Positions 36,405-48,060 of a DNA stretch of 64,000 bases are shown piece after piece. Within the stretch, counting starts at the first letter, position 1, and every line of letters starts with the position of its first letter. The stretch comes from Anthoceros angustus (taxonomy: Eukaryota > Streptophyta > Anthocerotopsida > Anthocerotales > Anthocerotaceae). Below the pieces are notes generated by a model. That model saw only the letters and a program-made list of their open reading frames with translations, was not told the DNA's origin and did not search any database. The stretch spans positions 62,001-126,000 of the forward strand of contig VJWM01000288.1 of the NCBI GenBank assembly GCA_010909165.1, read 5' to 3'. The translations under genes were made by a program, and so were the position numbers.

Positions 36405-38150
36405 ATCGAGGATGGGAGCTTGGTAATTGACCCCGGAGAAAGAAGACCCCGAGAGTCGCAGCCACGCCATGAAGCCTGGGAAGTGAGGGTGAATAATGGA
36501 TGGGTGACTCGCCAACTCGTGTTCACACTGGTGGGATTGGCCAAGTGGATTTTGTGTTTCGCAGAACCAAAAGTTGGATCATATGGCGACTACTCACTCG
36601 TCTTTCTTCATGAGGTGGTTAAGGTACACAAATCGATTGGGGGAGGATGATCTTTGAAAGAGCCTGTGAAGAGAAGGCGAATTTGCTCTCCCCTTTCCCT
36701 CGGCCCTCCTTGATTTCAGCTTTTCGATTCATGTATTCGCGCATTCCGGGTGTCTAACGGAGTTGGAAGTTGTGTCTGCCCTTCATAGCCGGAAACCGCC
36801 GTGAACTCAAGGTAGAGGAGGAGGAGTGTAAGGAGGATTCCGGAAGGATTCCTAGCTTGGGAATGCGCCTCCCTAGAAGATCTGAATGGGTGGGAGGTTT
36901 CAAGGGCAAGAAGCGGAGGCCGACGATCGAACGGGGTCATGAAAAGGGAAGGACAAACAGTAGAAGAGGAACCCACAGCTACACCTAGGGTCACTGTGTC
37001 GAAATCCGCAGGAACGCGGGTGAAGGAGGAGAAAAAAAAGGAAGCGACAAGTTGTTCCCCTCTCGGTCAGGATGAGTCGCTGCCGCTAGGAGAGATTGGA
37101 GGCGGAGGAAGAGGCAAGGGCAAACCAACCCCTAGAAGAGGAGGGGTTAGCAGCCAAGTCCGCGACGGAGCTCCGGACATTTTGGCGACATTTCACCGAC
37201 CCCCCCAAATGGGAGATAGGTGACACCGCGTAGAATTGTTGTGGAGGGGATGGGCACGAGGACAGCCCAATTGGAATCAGGAGCCCGACGCCCATGGCTC
37301 GACGCAGTGATCTCCTCGACCAGCATACCCATGGCTCTCACCGAGTGTGCAGGACAGGAGAAGTTGCTCAAGGAAAGTTGAGAGCCCGAAGGCGAGAACA
37401 AGGTGGCAGAGGAGCGCAGACGGAGCGGCGGCCCTATGCAAGGCATGGAGCGGCGGGCCATGTCCACCCAACAGAGGCCTTAGTGAATCAGTCAAGGGGC
37501 GATGCTACAATTGAGGAGCTTCAAGATGAGGTCTCGAGTCCAGGAGCAGGAAACAATGGCGCCCGAGAAATTCAAGAAGTCAAGAGAGATACAAGCGAGA
37601 GAGCTAGGCCGAGTCAAGAGAGAGGCCAAACCAAGAAAGGCCGAGCAAGCAACCACCGTGGGGAAGCCAAGCAACCACCGTGGGAAGTAACCACGGTGGC
37701 TAAACCGCCACCGTCATGAAGGAGGAACCGAGGTGGGGAAGCCACCGGCTGAGTACCGCGGATGGGGAGGCAGATCCTCGAAACCCCAGCAGCCGCCCGG
37801 ATTGTCCACGGAGGAGAGGTAAGGACCTCAGACGAAGGGCGACAGTCACGGTCTGATGAGGATGCTCATGTCACAGCCTGCATGGTGAGCGGTGCTCACT
37901 CTAAACGTGTATGTGGTTGTTGGGATGAGGGGCGTAAACCATCTGCACATCTTGACCACAAGGCCACAAAGGTTCCTTCGAATAGGAGCCGGCGCCTACC
38001 TCCGCAAGTAGTGCCGGAGGAGATGAGCGAGGCGGAGGCCGAGCATGGAGGGAGGAGCATACGTATGGCCGGCTGCATGAGGAGGAGCGGACAACGGATG
38101 TAGAGGCTATAGGCGCGCAACGTCCACGGGAAGGCGCGAGGAAACCGCAG
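36405..38150 (+). repeat. 1.9-kb tandem unit 2 of element A (includes gag-like copy 4)
   Basis: Same order of segments as unit 1 (gag-like core 36405-36845, charged region, GCATGGTGAGCGGTGCTCAC at 37880), differing by numerous small indels. The mirrored open frames seen on the minus strand across both units are shadows of the repeat. Confidence 0.7.
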
Positions 38151-38916
38151 GCAGCGAGAGCGAGGTGGACGTTTTGGGGGAAAATCGCTCGGATCAGAGG
38201 CGATAGGGGGATAGGGTGTTCTGAGAGCCTGCAGAGCTGTAGTTGCCTAGATTGGTAGGGGTGCTCGTGGTAGGAGCTACAATTTTTAGACACTGGAGAG
38301 AAGTGAGTTGTGCTTAACCACAGCTAGATGTATAAGAGACCCTTTGAGTGTCTCTCAATGATTTCGTGTGAACTTCCGTATCGAATCCTCGCGGGGTTGA
38401 TTGGAGACGTTCGTCAAGACCGAACGGGTTCGCACATCGCTTTCACAAGAAGACCGGAAGATCCCCGGATGGTCGAGAGCGAGTGGCCAAGCTCCACGTC
38501 TGGGACAAAGAATTGGTGAGGGCGCCGCTACCGAAAGGCAAAGGTTGCCGCGGAAAGTCGGGTGAGATCGCCAAGCAGTGAATCGCCCATCCGACCGTGT
38601 CTCGCCTCCCAGAAAGCTGCCCATCGTAACGTGTTTAATTCTATGAGGGGGGTCTGTGGCCTGGTGAGGTCTGTGGCCGAGAAAGAGGAAGAGAGGGGGT
38701 ATCCATGGGGTGGAAGGTTCTGAAGAAGGGGTGAGCGTGATCAGAGGGAAGGGGAATGCGTGCTTTTGAGAAAACGCGAATGATAGAAAGGGCGGGCGAG
38801 GTGAGGTCAGTGAGGGTCGGCGCCGGAGCGAGACATCGCGGTATTCGGGGTCGTGGTGCCTAATTCCTGGAAAGTTTTGAGCACGGACTTCCCTGTGAGA
38901 GAATTAGAATAGGTGT

Positions 38917-38939
38917 GAGTATAGGTGTGTGTGTGTGTA
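38917..38939. repeat. (GT)n-rich microsatellite
   Basis: GTGTGAGTATAGGTGTGTGT followed by further GT units, near the 3' part of element A. Confidence 0.7.
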
Positions 38940-40269
38940 AGGCCATAACTTCCTCGTGAGACCCCGCTGTGGAGCCGGTGACAACCACAAGGACATACAA
39001 GGCCTGTGGTGGGAGCTCACATGTTGGTTGAATCAACCACTACGGTGGCTGAGACCTCCACGGTGGCTGTTTCTGGTAGGGTAAGGATCGGTTGTGGCAG
39101 GGCTCGGACCCATAGTTTAGAACATCTTGACACAAAACCATTCCCTTGGGATCGAATCCTAGGACTATAATGACATAGAGGGTAATGTGGCCTCTTTGCG
39201 CCTTTGGGACGCAAAAACCCCATTCCACAATTGGCTAGGGTGGGGAGGGCAGCAGATGCAGGTGTTCATGGATGAGGAGCTTAGAGCATGAAGAAAGGGA
39301 TGTAACTGGAAGACATAGCTAGGAGCGTTATTACACGCGAATTCAACAAGATGAAGATAATTCTCCCATGACTCTTGGTGACACGCAACAAACAATACAA
39401 GGGAGGGAAGGGTTTTACAAAACCCCTTTTGTAAATGTCCCAATTTTTACATTGTCTAAAAGCCCTGTAAATTGATTTAAGTTTTGCTGATGTGGCAAGT
39501 TTTAAGACGCGGTTTACAATGGGGGTTTCTATTTGGATGAAGTGAGTGCTCATTTACAACAAAGTGGATTGATGACGTGGCTCCTGTTGTAGATTACATT
39601 GTAAAAGTCTTTTCTCTTTTGATCTTCATTTTTCTAAAACTCTTTATTACTATTATTAATTAAACAAATATGATTAGAGTCCATTTACAACAGCAATTGA
39701 TGACGTGGGTCCCTTGCTATAGATTACGTTGTAAAACCTTCTACTCAAATCTTGTTTTATTTTAATTTTTTTTAAAATATTTATTATTATTATTATTCAC
39801 AAAAAATGTGATTGGAGGCCATTTACAACAAAGATTGAAGACGTGGATCCTTTGTTGTAGATTACGTTGAAGTTCCTTTTACTCAATTTTTTTATTTTTT
39901 TCAAAAATCTTTATTATTATTATTATTATTATTATTTACGAGACAAAGGACAATCTAGGTGCGTATGATAGTTGATGACATACATGCAACTACGTAAACA
40001 TCAAGAAAACATGCAGGGCATGAACACCAAAAAGACGTGATCCTTTGTTGTAGATTACGCTGAAGTTCCTTTTACTCAATTTTTTATTTTTTCAAAAATC
40101 TTATTATTATTATTATTATTATTTACGAGACAAAGGACAATCTAGGTGCGATGATAGTTGATGACATACATGCAACTACGTAAACATCAAGAAAACATGC
40201 ATTTATGAACACCAAAATGCACGATAGGCACTTAAAGAACACAAAGCAATCGAAAAATAGCATGCCATA

Positions 40270-40526
40270 GTGGTCGGATTCGATTTCTTCTACGATCGCA
40301 CCCGCACTACGCGCACCGTGGGTGCCGGGCATGAACTTGTCGGCTCTAGGAGCCGGGAGCTTTCAAGACCGGCTTCATCTCTACATCCCACTTCATGAGG
40401 AACGAGAATCACGCATGGGTGGGCAAACATCAACCTCCTTGGGATAACCCCATCGGTTCTTGGCCATCATAGATGTTGTGGATGTCATTGTGTTTCGCTC
40501 ATGGCTTCCACAAATGCTACAAGTAG
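40270..40526 (+). pseudogene. Captured NPF (NRT1/PTR) transporter C-terminus, copy 1
   Basis: Across frames the segment reads GFDFFYD..., TVGAG, NLSALGAG, ending IDVVDVIVF-like and ...SYK stop (TAG 40524-40526). This is the terminal exon of a proton-coupled nitrate/peptide transporter. Several small deletions break the frame. Confidence 0.7.
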
Positions 40527-41390
40527 GTGAGACTTGCTTTGTCAGCCGCATTGAGCTTGGTCTAGAAAAGAATCATCCACCTCAATGAGCTGTCCGATTC
40601 TTGAACAACCAACTGGCCTTTTATATACATTTTGTTAGGTCTCTGCTCCTACACTTCCGAGGTCATCGCATGACCACCACAAGATGAAGATAATTCTCCC
40701 ATGACTCTTGGTGACACGCAACAAACAATACAAGGAGGGAAGGGTTTACAAAACCCTTTTGTAATGTCCCAATTTTACATTGTCTAAAAGCCTGAATTGA
40801 TTTAAGTTTTGCGATGTGGCAAGTTTTAAGACGCAGTTTACAATGGGGTTTCTATTTGGATGAAGTGAGGTGCTCATTTACAACAAAGTGGATTGATGAC
40901 GGCTCCTGTTGTAGATTACATTGTAAAAGTCTTTTCTCTTTTGATCTTCATTTTTCTAAAACTCTTTATTACTATTATTAATTAAACAAATATGATTAGA
41001 GTCCATTTACAACAGCAATTGATGACGTGGGTCCCTTGCTATAGATTACGTTGTAAAACCTTCTACTCAAATCTTGTTTTATTTTAATTTTTTAAAATAT
41101 TTATTATTATTATTATTCACAAAAATGTGATTGAGGCCATTTACAACAAAGATTGAAGACGTGATCCTTTGTTGTAGATTACGCTGAAGTTCCTTTTACT
41201 CAATTTTTTATTTTTTCAAAAATCTTATTATTATTATTATTATTATTTACTTAGACAAAGGACAATCTAGGTGCGATGATAGTTGATGACATACATGCAA
41301 CTACGTAAACATCAAGAAAACATGCATTTATGAACACCAAAATGCACGATAGGCACTTAAAGAACACAAAGCAATCGAAAAATAAGCATG

Positions 41391-41655
41391 CCATAGTGGT
41401 CGGATTCGATTTCTTCTACGATCGCACCCTGCACTCGCGCACCGTGGGTGCCGGGTGATGAACTTGTCGGCTCTAGGAGCCGGGAGCCAAGACCGGCTTC
41501 ATCTCTCTACATCCCACTTCATGAGGAACGAGAATCACGCATGGGTCTGGGCAAACATCAACCTCCCGCCTGAGCACCCCATCGGTTCTTGGCCATCATA
41601 GATGTGGATGTCATTGTGTTTCGCTCATGGCTTCCAAGTACAATACTACAAGTAG
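41391..41655 (+). pseudogene. Captured NPF transporter C-terminus, copy 2
   Basis: Second copy of the same exon fragment in unit A2, ending TACAAGTAG (stop 41653-41655), with different small indels. Confidence 0.7.
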
Positions 41656-43016
41656 GTGAGACTTGCTTTGTCACCGCATTGAGCTTATTCAGAAAAGAAT
41701 CATCCACCTCAATGAGCTCACGATTCTTGAACAACTCGCAAACTCGCTCTTTTATATACATTTTGTTAGGTCTCGCCTTACACTCCGAGGTCATCATGAC
41801 CAGCCCACAAAGATGAGATGCGGCACCGCCTTCTTCATCGGGCCTCGCTCAGGATTTACATGGCTTGCAAGCGCACCAAGATTGATCAACACAAGAGTAG
41901 ATGCAAGAATGAGAGGGTACACGTGACGCATCGCGGGCCCGGCCATGCGGAGCGCGCGGCGCCGATGGCCGTCTGGCCGCTGCCACGCTGGTCCGGTGCT
42001 TGGGGCCAATGCCTTGAGCTCGCACATTCTGGATGTGTGTGTTTTGGTCTTCCTTTTTTCGGTTTCGATTGTGATGGCGTTTGGGGGGTCATCATGTACT
42101 ACTAGGGAGAGGGGTGTTTTACAAAACCCCTTTTGCAAATCTCCCAATCTTTACAACGTCTAAACACCTCCATTGTAAATTGGTTTAAGTTTCGCTAATG
42201 TGGCAAGTTTTAAAACTCGGTTTCCAACGGGGGTTTTTAGTTGGATGATGTGGCACTCTTTTGGGTGCTCATTTACAACAACGGATTGATGGCGTATTCT
42301 CCCATGACTCTTGGTGACACGCAACAAACAATACAAGGGAGGGAAGGGTTTTACAAAACCCCTTTTGTAAATGTCCCAATTTTTACATTGTCTAAAAGCC
42401 CTGTAAATTGATTTAAGTTTTGCTGATGTGGCAAGTTTTAAGACGCGGTTTACAATGGGGGTTTCTATTTGGATGAAGTGAGGTGCTCATTTACAACAGT
42501 GGATTGATGACGTGGCTCCCTTGTTGTAGATTACATTGTAAAAGTCTTTTCTCTTTTGATCTTCATTTTTCTAAAACTCTTTATTACTATTATTAATTAA
42601 ACAAATATGATTAGAGTCCATTTACAACAGCAATTGATGACGTGGGTCCCTTGCTATAGATTACGTTGTAAAACCTTCTACTCAAATCTTGTTTTATTTT
42701 AATTTTTTTTAAAATATTTATTATTATTATTATTCACAAAAATGTGATTGAGGCCATTTACAACAAAGATTGAAGACGTGATCCTTTGTTGTAGATTACG
42801 CTGAAGTTCCTTTTACTCAATTTTTTATTTTTTTCCAAAATCTTTATTATTATTATTATTATTATTATTTACGAGACAAAGGACAATCTAGGTGCGTATG
42901 ATAGTTGATGACATACATGCAACTACGTAAACATCAAGAAAACATGCAGACGATGAACACCAAACAGACGTAGGCACTTAAAGAACACAAAGCAATCGAA
43001 AAAATAGCATGCCATA

Positions 43017-43290
43017 GTGGCTGGATTCGATTTCTTCTACGATCAGACCCCAGACCACATGCGCACTGTGGGTGCTGGCATGAACTTGTCGGCTCTAGGA
43101 GCCGGGAGCTTTCTCAGCACTGGCTTCATCTCTCTCACATCCCACTTCACAGAGGAACGAGAATCACGCATGGGTCGGGGCAAACATCAACTCCTCCCGC
43201 CCGGATAACTTCTACTGGTTCTTGGCCATCATAGATGTTGTGGATGTCATTGTGTTTCTGTTCATGGCTTCCAAGTACAGCTACAAGTAG
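43017..43290 (+). pseudogene. Captured NPF transporter C-terminus, copy 3 (best preserved)
   Basis: One frame reads AGFDFFYDQTPDHMRTVGAG, MNLSALGAGSFLSTGFISLT. After one frame change near 43160 the next reads WVGANINSSRPDNFYWFLAI, IDVVDVIVFLFMASKYSYK and a stop at 43288-43290. FFYDQxPxxMR and the final hydrophobic helix are hallmark features of NPF/PTR major-facilitator proteins. Only the last exon is present, so it cannot be functional. Confidence 0.8.
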
Positions 43291-44029
43291 GTGAGACTTG
43301 CTTTGTCAGCCGCATTGAGCTTGGTCTAGAAAAGAATCATCCACCTCAATGAGCCTGCTGCTGATTCTTGAACAACCTGCAACCTGTCTTATATACATTT
43401 TTGTTAGGTCTCTGCTCCTACACTTCCGAGGTCATCATAGACAGCCCACAAAGATGAGATGCGGCACCGCCTCTTCTTCATCGGGCCTCGCTCAGGATTT
43501 ACATGGCTTAAAGCGCACAAGATTGATCAACACAAGAGTAGATGCAAGAATGAGAGGGTACACGTGACGGCATCGCGGGCCCGGCGATGCGGAGCGCGCG
43601 GGGCGCCGATGGCCGTCCTGCTGGCCTACACGCGCGGTCTGGTGCTTGGGGCGCCAATGCCTTGAGCTCGCACATTCTGGATGTGTGTGTTTTGGTCTTC
43701 CTTTTTTCGGTTTCGATTGTGATGGCGTTTGGGGGGTCATCATGTACTACTAGGGAGAGGGGTGTTTTACAAAACCCCTTTTGCAAATCTCCCAATCTTT
43801 ACAACGTCTAAACACCTCCATTGTAAATTGGTTTAAGTTTCGCTAATGTGGCAAGTTTTAAAACTCGGTTTCCAACGGGGGTTTTTAGTTGGATGATGTG
43901 GCACTCTTTTGGGTGCTCATTTACAACAACGGATTGATGGCGTGGCTCCCACGTTGTAGATTACGTTGTAAAAGCCTTTTTCTCAAAATTTGATCTTTAT
44001 TTTTCTAAAAACTTTTATTGATATCACTA

Positions 44030-44900
44030 ATCACAAAAATATGATTGGAAGCCATTTACAACAAAGATTGAAGACGTGATCCTTTGTTGTAGATTACGTT
44101 GTAAAATCCTTTTTCTCAAAATTTGTTCTTTATTTCTTCAAAACTCTTTATTATTATTATTAATCATAAAAATATGATTAGAGGCCATTTACAACAGAAA
44201 TTGATGACGGGGCTTCCTTCTTGTAGATTACGTTGTAAAATATTTTTCTCAAAATGTGTTTTTTATTTTTTTAACTCTTTATTATTATTATTATTCACAA
44301 AAATATAATTGGAGGCCATTTACAACAGCGATTGATGACATGGCTCCCTTGTTGTAGATTACGTTGTAAAGTATTTTTCTCAAAATGTGTTCTTTATTTT
44401 TTTAAAACTCTTTATTATTGTTATTGATCACAAAAAATGTGATAGGAGGCCATTTACAACATGCGATGACGTGGCTTTGTTGTAGATTACGTTGTAAAAC
44501 CTTTTCTCAAAATTTGTTCTTTATTTCTTCAAAACTCTTTATTATTATTATTAATCATAAAAATATGATTAGAGGCCATTTACAACAGAAATTGATGACG
44601 GGGCTTCCTTCTTGTAGATTACGTTGTAAAATATTTTTCTCAAAATGTGTTTTTATTTTTAACTCTTTATTATTATTATTATTCACAAAAATATAATTGA
44701 GGCCATTTACAACAGCGATTGATGACATATCTTTGTTGTAGATTACGCTAAAAGTATTTTTCTCAAAATGTGTTCTTTATTTTTTAACTCTTTATTATTG
44801 TTATTGATCACAAAAAATGTGATAGGAGGCCATTTACAACAGCGATTGATGACGTGGTTCCCTTGTTGTAGATTACGTTGTAAAGAATTTTTCTTCAAAA
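44030..44900. repeat. About seven 128-133-bp tandem subterminal repeats of the CACTA element
   Basis: GCCATTTACAACA recurs at about 44051, 44184, 44315, 44448, 44575, 44700 and 44829. Each is followed by GTTGTAGATTACGTTGTAAA and a (TTA)n tract. A higher-order 395-bp duplication (44118 versus 44513) is superimposed. Confidence 0.85.
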
Positions 44901-45194
44901 TGTGAGGTGGAGGGTATTTTAAATTTGGTGGGGTTATTTTGTGGGGCATGATGAACGTGTCCATTCAAGAGTACGGAGGCGTGCCACTCTAAACAGACTC
45001 CATTAATCCCAGCCCTTACACACACCGCATGGAGAGGGAAAAGTCGAGGGGGCGCTTAGTGCTCTAATACTAGTACGTCGCGCTCTTTAGCATTTTCTTA
45101 AGTGTTCTTATTGTGAGCAGGTACCACCTCTATGCCTACAAGCAAGTGCGCACTGCCCCGATGGTACATGTTCGTACATGCCCACCTTTCGCAA

Positions 45195-45540
45195 GCCATT
45201 GTTGGGCGTTTGGGCGCCATTGTTAGGCGGTAATTGGGTGCCATTGTTGGGCGTTGGGCACCATTGTCAGGCGTTAATTGGGCGCTACTGTTAGGCGTTA
45301 ATTGGCCGCCATTGTTGGGCGTTGATTGGGCGCCATTGTTGGGTGTTGGGCGCCATAGTTGGGTGTTGGGTGCCATAGTCGGGTGTTGGGCGCCATAGTT
45401 GGGTGTTGGGCGCCTTTGTTGGGTGTTGGGCGCCATTGTTGGGCATTAATTGGGCGTCATAATTGGGCGTTGGGCGCCATTATTATTGAGCGTTATTTGG
45501 GCACCATTGTATGGCCAGCCATTGTCGGGCGTTGGGCTAA
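45195..45540. repeat. Minisatellite of GGGCGCCATTGTTGGGCGTT-like units
   Basis: Variable 17-33-bp units built on TTGGGCGCCATTGTTGGGCG repeat about fifteen times. Open frames through it on either strand are repeat artefacts. Confidence 0.85.
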
Positions 45541-46387
45541 GGCTTTGGGGCAGACAATTTGGTGGAAGGTGTCCTCTAGACCCGACTTTTCTTTACCATT
45601 TTGTGGGGCTGCTTGTAGCGTGTCAAGTTCTTTACCATTTTGGTGGGGTTGCTTATGGTGTATCAAGTTCTTTACCATTTCGGTGGAGCTGCTTGTGGTG
45701 TGTCAAGTTCTTTACCATTTTGGGTCATGGTCCGTCAAGTCCGATGTCGTGAAGCTAATCTCGCTTGGCTCTATTGGATTTTGACTTGCATCTTATATTC
45801 CTCTTCACATGCATGTTGCTGTTGACCCTGCACATATGATGGCCTTCAAATCCAGGAGAATATCTAGTAGGAGGATCATCACAACCTTCAAGTGCAAGTG
45901 CAAGCGCATTCTACAATGCACTGCCTTGTAAAGATCGCACGAACTTACAAGGCATCGGCGGATTATGTTACAATATATATTGCCTTCATTTATCCTAATT
46001 TTAAGATTTTATGTATGCATTATTTTATGTAAATCTGGTCCCTAATTAGGGGCCCAATTTAGTTAAAATAATATGTATATATATACTGCCCAAACATTAG
46101 GATTTAAATGAAATGGATATAATATAATTAGATACGGTAATTATCATAGATTTATAATCTTAATTAGATACTTATTTAGTTAATTCCATCATTATTTTAT
46201 CAATATTATCATATATTGAATAAATACTCGTGTATCGTATAATATATGTGTATAATTTGATCTTCATATATTATACAATATAGTATACCTTATGTCAGTA
46301 CCCGTATGTATGAAAAAAAGATGTATACTATTTTTGTAGAATACGTATATATTTTAATGTATAAGCAATGTTGTAAATCATTGAGAC

Positions 46388-47110
46388 GTGAATTTTCCAA
46401 GTTGTAATCTACCTTGTAGATTGTGTTGTAAAACTAGCGATTCACAAATTTTTGAGATTGTAAATGCGGTTGTAAACGACCTTGTAAACCACGTCGTAAA
46501 CGACGTGGTAAACGACGTCATAAACCACGTCGTGAACAACGTCATAAACTACGTCGTAAACAACAACGTCATAAACTACGTCGTAAACAACAACGTCATA
46601 AACTACGTCGTAAACAACAACGTCATAAACTACGTCGTAAACAACGTGGTAAACCACGTCGTAAACCTCGTAATAAATTACATTGCAAACGATGTTGTAA
46701 ACGACGTTGTAAATGAGGTTGTAAAGTAAGGGTATATGAAGGTTGTAAATGAGGTTGTAACGTATATTATAAAATACGTCGTAAATAGACCTACTTTACA
46801 ACCTAGTTAAGCTGTCAGACTACAACCTCCTATTAACAACCTACTTTACAACCTAGATTACAAGGCAACCACGTTGTAAATGGCGTTGTCATTTAGGTTG
46901 TAAACGAGCCCAACGTTGTAAATGGCGCTGTCATTTAGGTTGTAAACGACGCCATAAACCACGTCAGAACGACGTGGTAAACCACGTCAAGAACCTGATG
47001 ACGTGGCAATCTTGCCTGCCACGTCATCAATTTTACAACCTAGTTAAGCTGTCAGTTTACGAACGTGTAAATGCCCATTTTCACAATGTGAGGTTGTAAA
47101 TTATGTTGTA
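46388..47110. repeat. 3' subterminal repeat field of the CACTA element (ACGTCGTAAAC words)
   Basis: Dense, alternating words GTAAACGACGTCGTAAAC, CCACGTCG, GTTGTAAA fill this stretch. A strict 27-bp tandem (CGTCATAAACTACGTCGTAA plus ACAACAA) occupies 46540-46644 in about four copies. The valine/asparagine-rich open frame across it is not a gene. Confidence 0.85.
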
Positions 47111-47577
47111 AAATACGTTGTAAAACACCTCGATTCTTGTAGTGATGACAGTTATGGGCATTTATCAGGATGCCCAAATGCATCACATGTGCCATATTTG
47201 GCTTATAGACGGTATATTCCGTATGAATTATATGCCTTTAGTAATCCCATATATATATATCATTTTCCTTTACTAATTTAGCTTCTTTATTTCAGCTCAT
47301 TAGTTTAAGTTCAACTTTCTTTTGAGCAACATATTTTCTTTCCCAACAGGAATTACGTAGCTATATTAGGCTTACTTTCTAGCCTATTTTCTCTCCTACT
47401 TCATAGTGAGAGGGAGTGATAAAATAATTTATTAATTAGGGCATCTAGAAATCCCTAGAATTAAACATTATTTAATTCATAGGGCTAAAAGTAGTTACTT
47501 TATTTAGTTATTAGTTATATTGGTTACAACCACCTATAACCACCTCTACTTTTTAAACACTTGTACTTTCTATCATT

Positions 47578-48060
47578 TTATGCAATGCTACAAATATCTT
47601 TGAGCAAGTGTGTGATTTTCATCATCCCCATCCGAAGGAAGCGGTATCGCTGCTTCTGAAATCGCTCTTTAGTCAGCTTTAGCAAACACATTTGGTTGCA
47701 ACAAGGCTTTCTAAAATCCACTGTGATTATGTCCCCTTCACTTTTTTTCAATGACACTCCAACTGTGCGTCTCCGTCGAGATACAACGACTACCTCTGTT
47801 GAGGCCTTCAAAGTCTCACTCAAAGGCTTCGAATGGAAGGAACGACACGCATCAGGTGTCTGGCAGTCGTCCGCATCGTCTTCGTCACCAATGGGCCCTT
47901 CATGAACCGGTGAGTGCAAGCGACCAACATTAGCTGCATGAAACAAGCTCCGGCATGCAATCATCGACCCATCTCCCCGGGGAACGTCATTCACACCTCT
48001 CGAACTAGAATCTGGATGACGTTTAGATGGGCTTCCCTCCAAAGCACCGTAAAGATGCAA
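47578..48060 (-). pseudogene. Possible transposase-type N-terminal fragment (CCxxxC motif)
   Basis: The minus-strand frame ends with FRKPCCNQMCLLKLTKERFQ then a basic helix. The CCxxxC pattern followed by a helical segment resembles the N-terminal region of a group of DDE-type proteins common in plant and animal transposons. No DDE core follows because the DNA beyond 47578 becomes AT-rich. Another minus frame at 48085-48396 is unrecognised but read in the same direction. Attribution is tentative. 48400-49233 shows nothing recognised. Confidence 0.3.

Larger units (their letters stand above)
32640..39250 (+). mobile_element. Element A: gag-like, RT-less retroelement-type repeat, internally duplicated
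   Basis: This 6.6-kb GC-rich block shares its 5' region (T-rich leader, CCTTGG(C/G)..TTGGT phrases and a GTCTATATATG TATA-like box near 32819), its coding core and its 3' end (ACCATTCCCTTGGGATCGAA..CTCCACAATT-type terminus near 39130-39235) with element B at 53.8-57.9 kb. The coding core encodes a helical domain resembling gag-like 'putative plant transposon protein' regions of Athila-type elements. I find no protease, RT or integrase, so it is non-autonomous. Four copies of the core and a 1.9-kb tandem duplication lie within. Exact ends and long terminal repeats were not resolved. Confidence 0.55.
39362..43744 (+). repeat. Tandem array of 1.3-1.6-kb units (A1, A2, A3) with CACTA-like ends and captured gene pieces
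   Basis: Units begin TTCTCCCATGACTCTTGGTG at 39361, 40694 and 42297. Each then has a CACTA-like 5' end (CAATACAAGGGAGGGAAGGG, TTTTACAAAACCCC), several ACAACA...GTTGTAGATTACGTTGTAAA subterminal motifs separated by (TTA)n tracts, and a fragment of an NPF transporter gene. A2 and A3 are followed by a 500-bp segment ending in TACTACTAGGGAGAGGGGTG (42097 and 43745). The middle unit lacks single bases in many homopolymer runs relative to A1. Confidence 0.8.
43745..47144. mobile_element. Non-autonomous CACTA (En/Spm)-like element with ATG target duplication
   Basis: The right end, reverse-complemented, reads CACTACAAGAATCGAGGTGT, matching the CACTACAAGAA terminus of CACTA transposons. The left end reads TACTACTAGGGAGAGGGGTG then TTTTACAA, the same with changes. 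ATG at 43742-43744 and 47145-47147 forms a 3-bp target duplication, as expected for CACTA. Both ends are rich in TTTACAAC / GTTGTAAA subterminal repeats, the kind of sites bound by CACTA accessory proteins. No transposase was recognised in the 3.4 kb, which includes a minisatellite (45.2-45.5 kb) and a very AT-rich stretch (45.96-46.39 kb). Confidence 0.75.

Noticed and set aside
32827..38293. Many minus-strand frames of 60-250 codons in element A
   Set aside because: They mirror the plus-strand gag-like core and recur with every repeat copy; the plus strand shows the family-like protein.
39140..39155. GATCGAATCC resembling a tRNA T-loop
   Set aside because: No acceptor, D-arm or anticodon arm can be placed around it; the same phrase is part of the 3' end shared by elements A and B.
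46540..46644. Regular direct repeats suggestive of a CRISPR array
   Set aside because: There are no unique spacers; it is a plain 27-bp tandem repeat in a plant transposon.
46388..46729. 113-codon frame rich in Val-Asn-Asn
   Set aside because: It is a direct read-through of the 27-bp tandem repeat, and the opposite strand is open as well.
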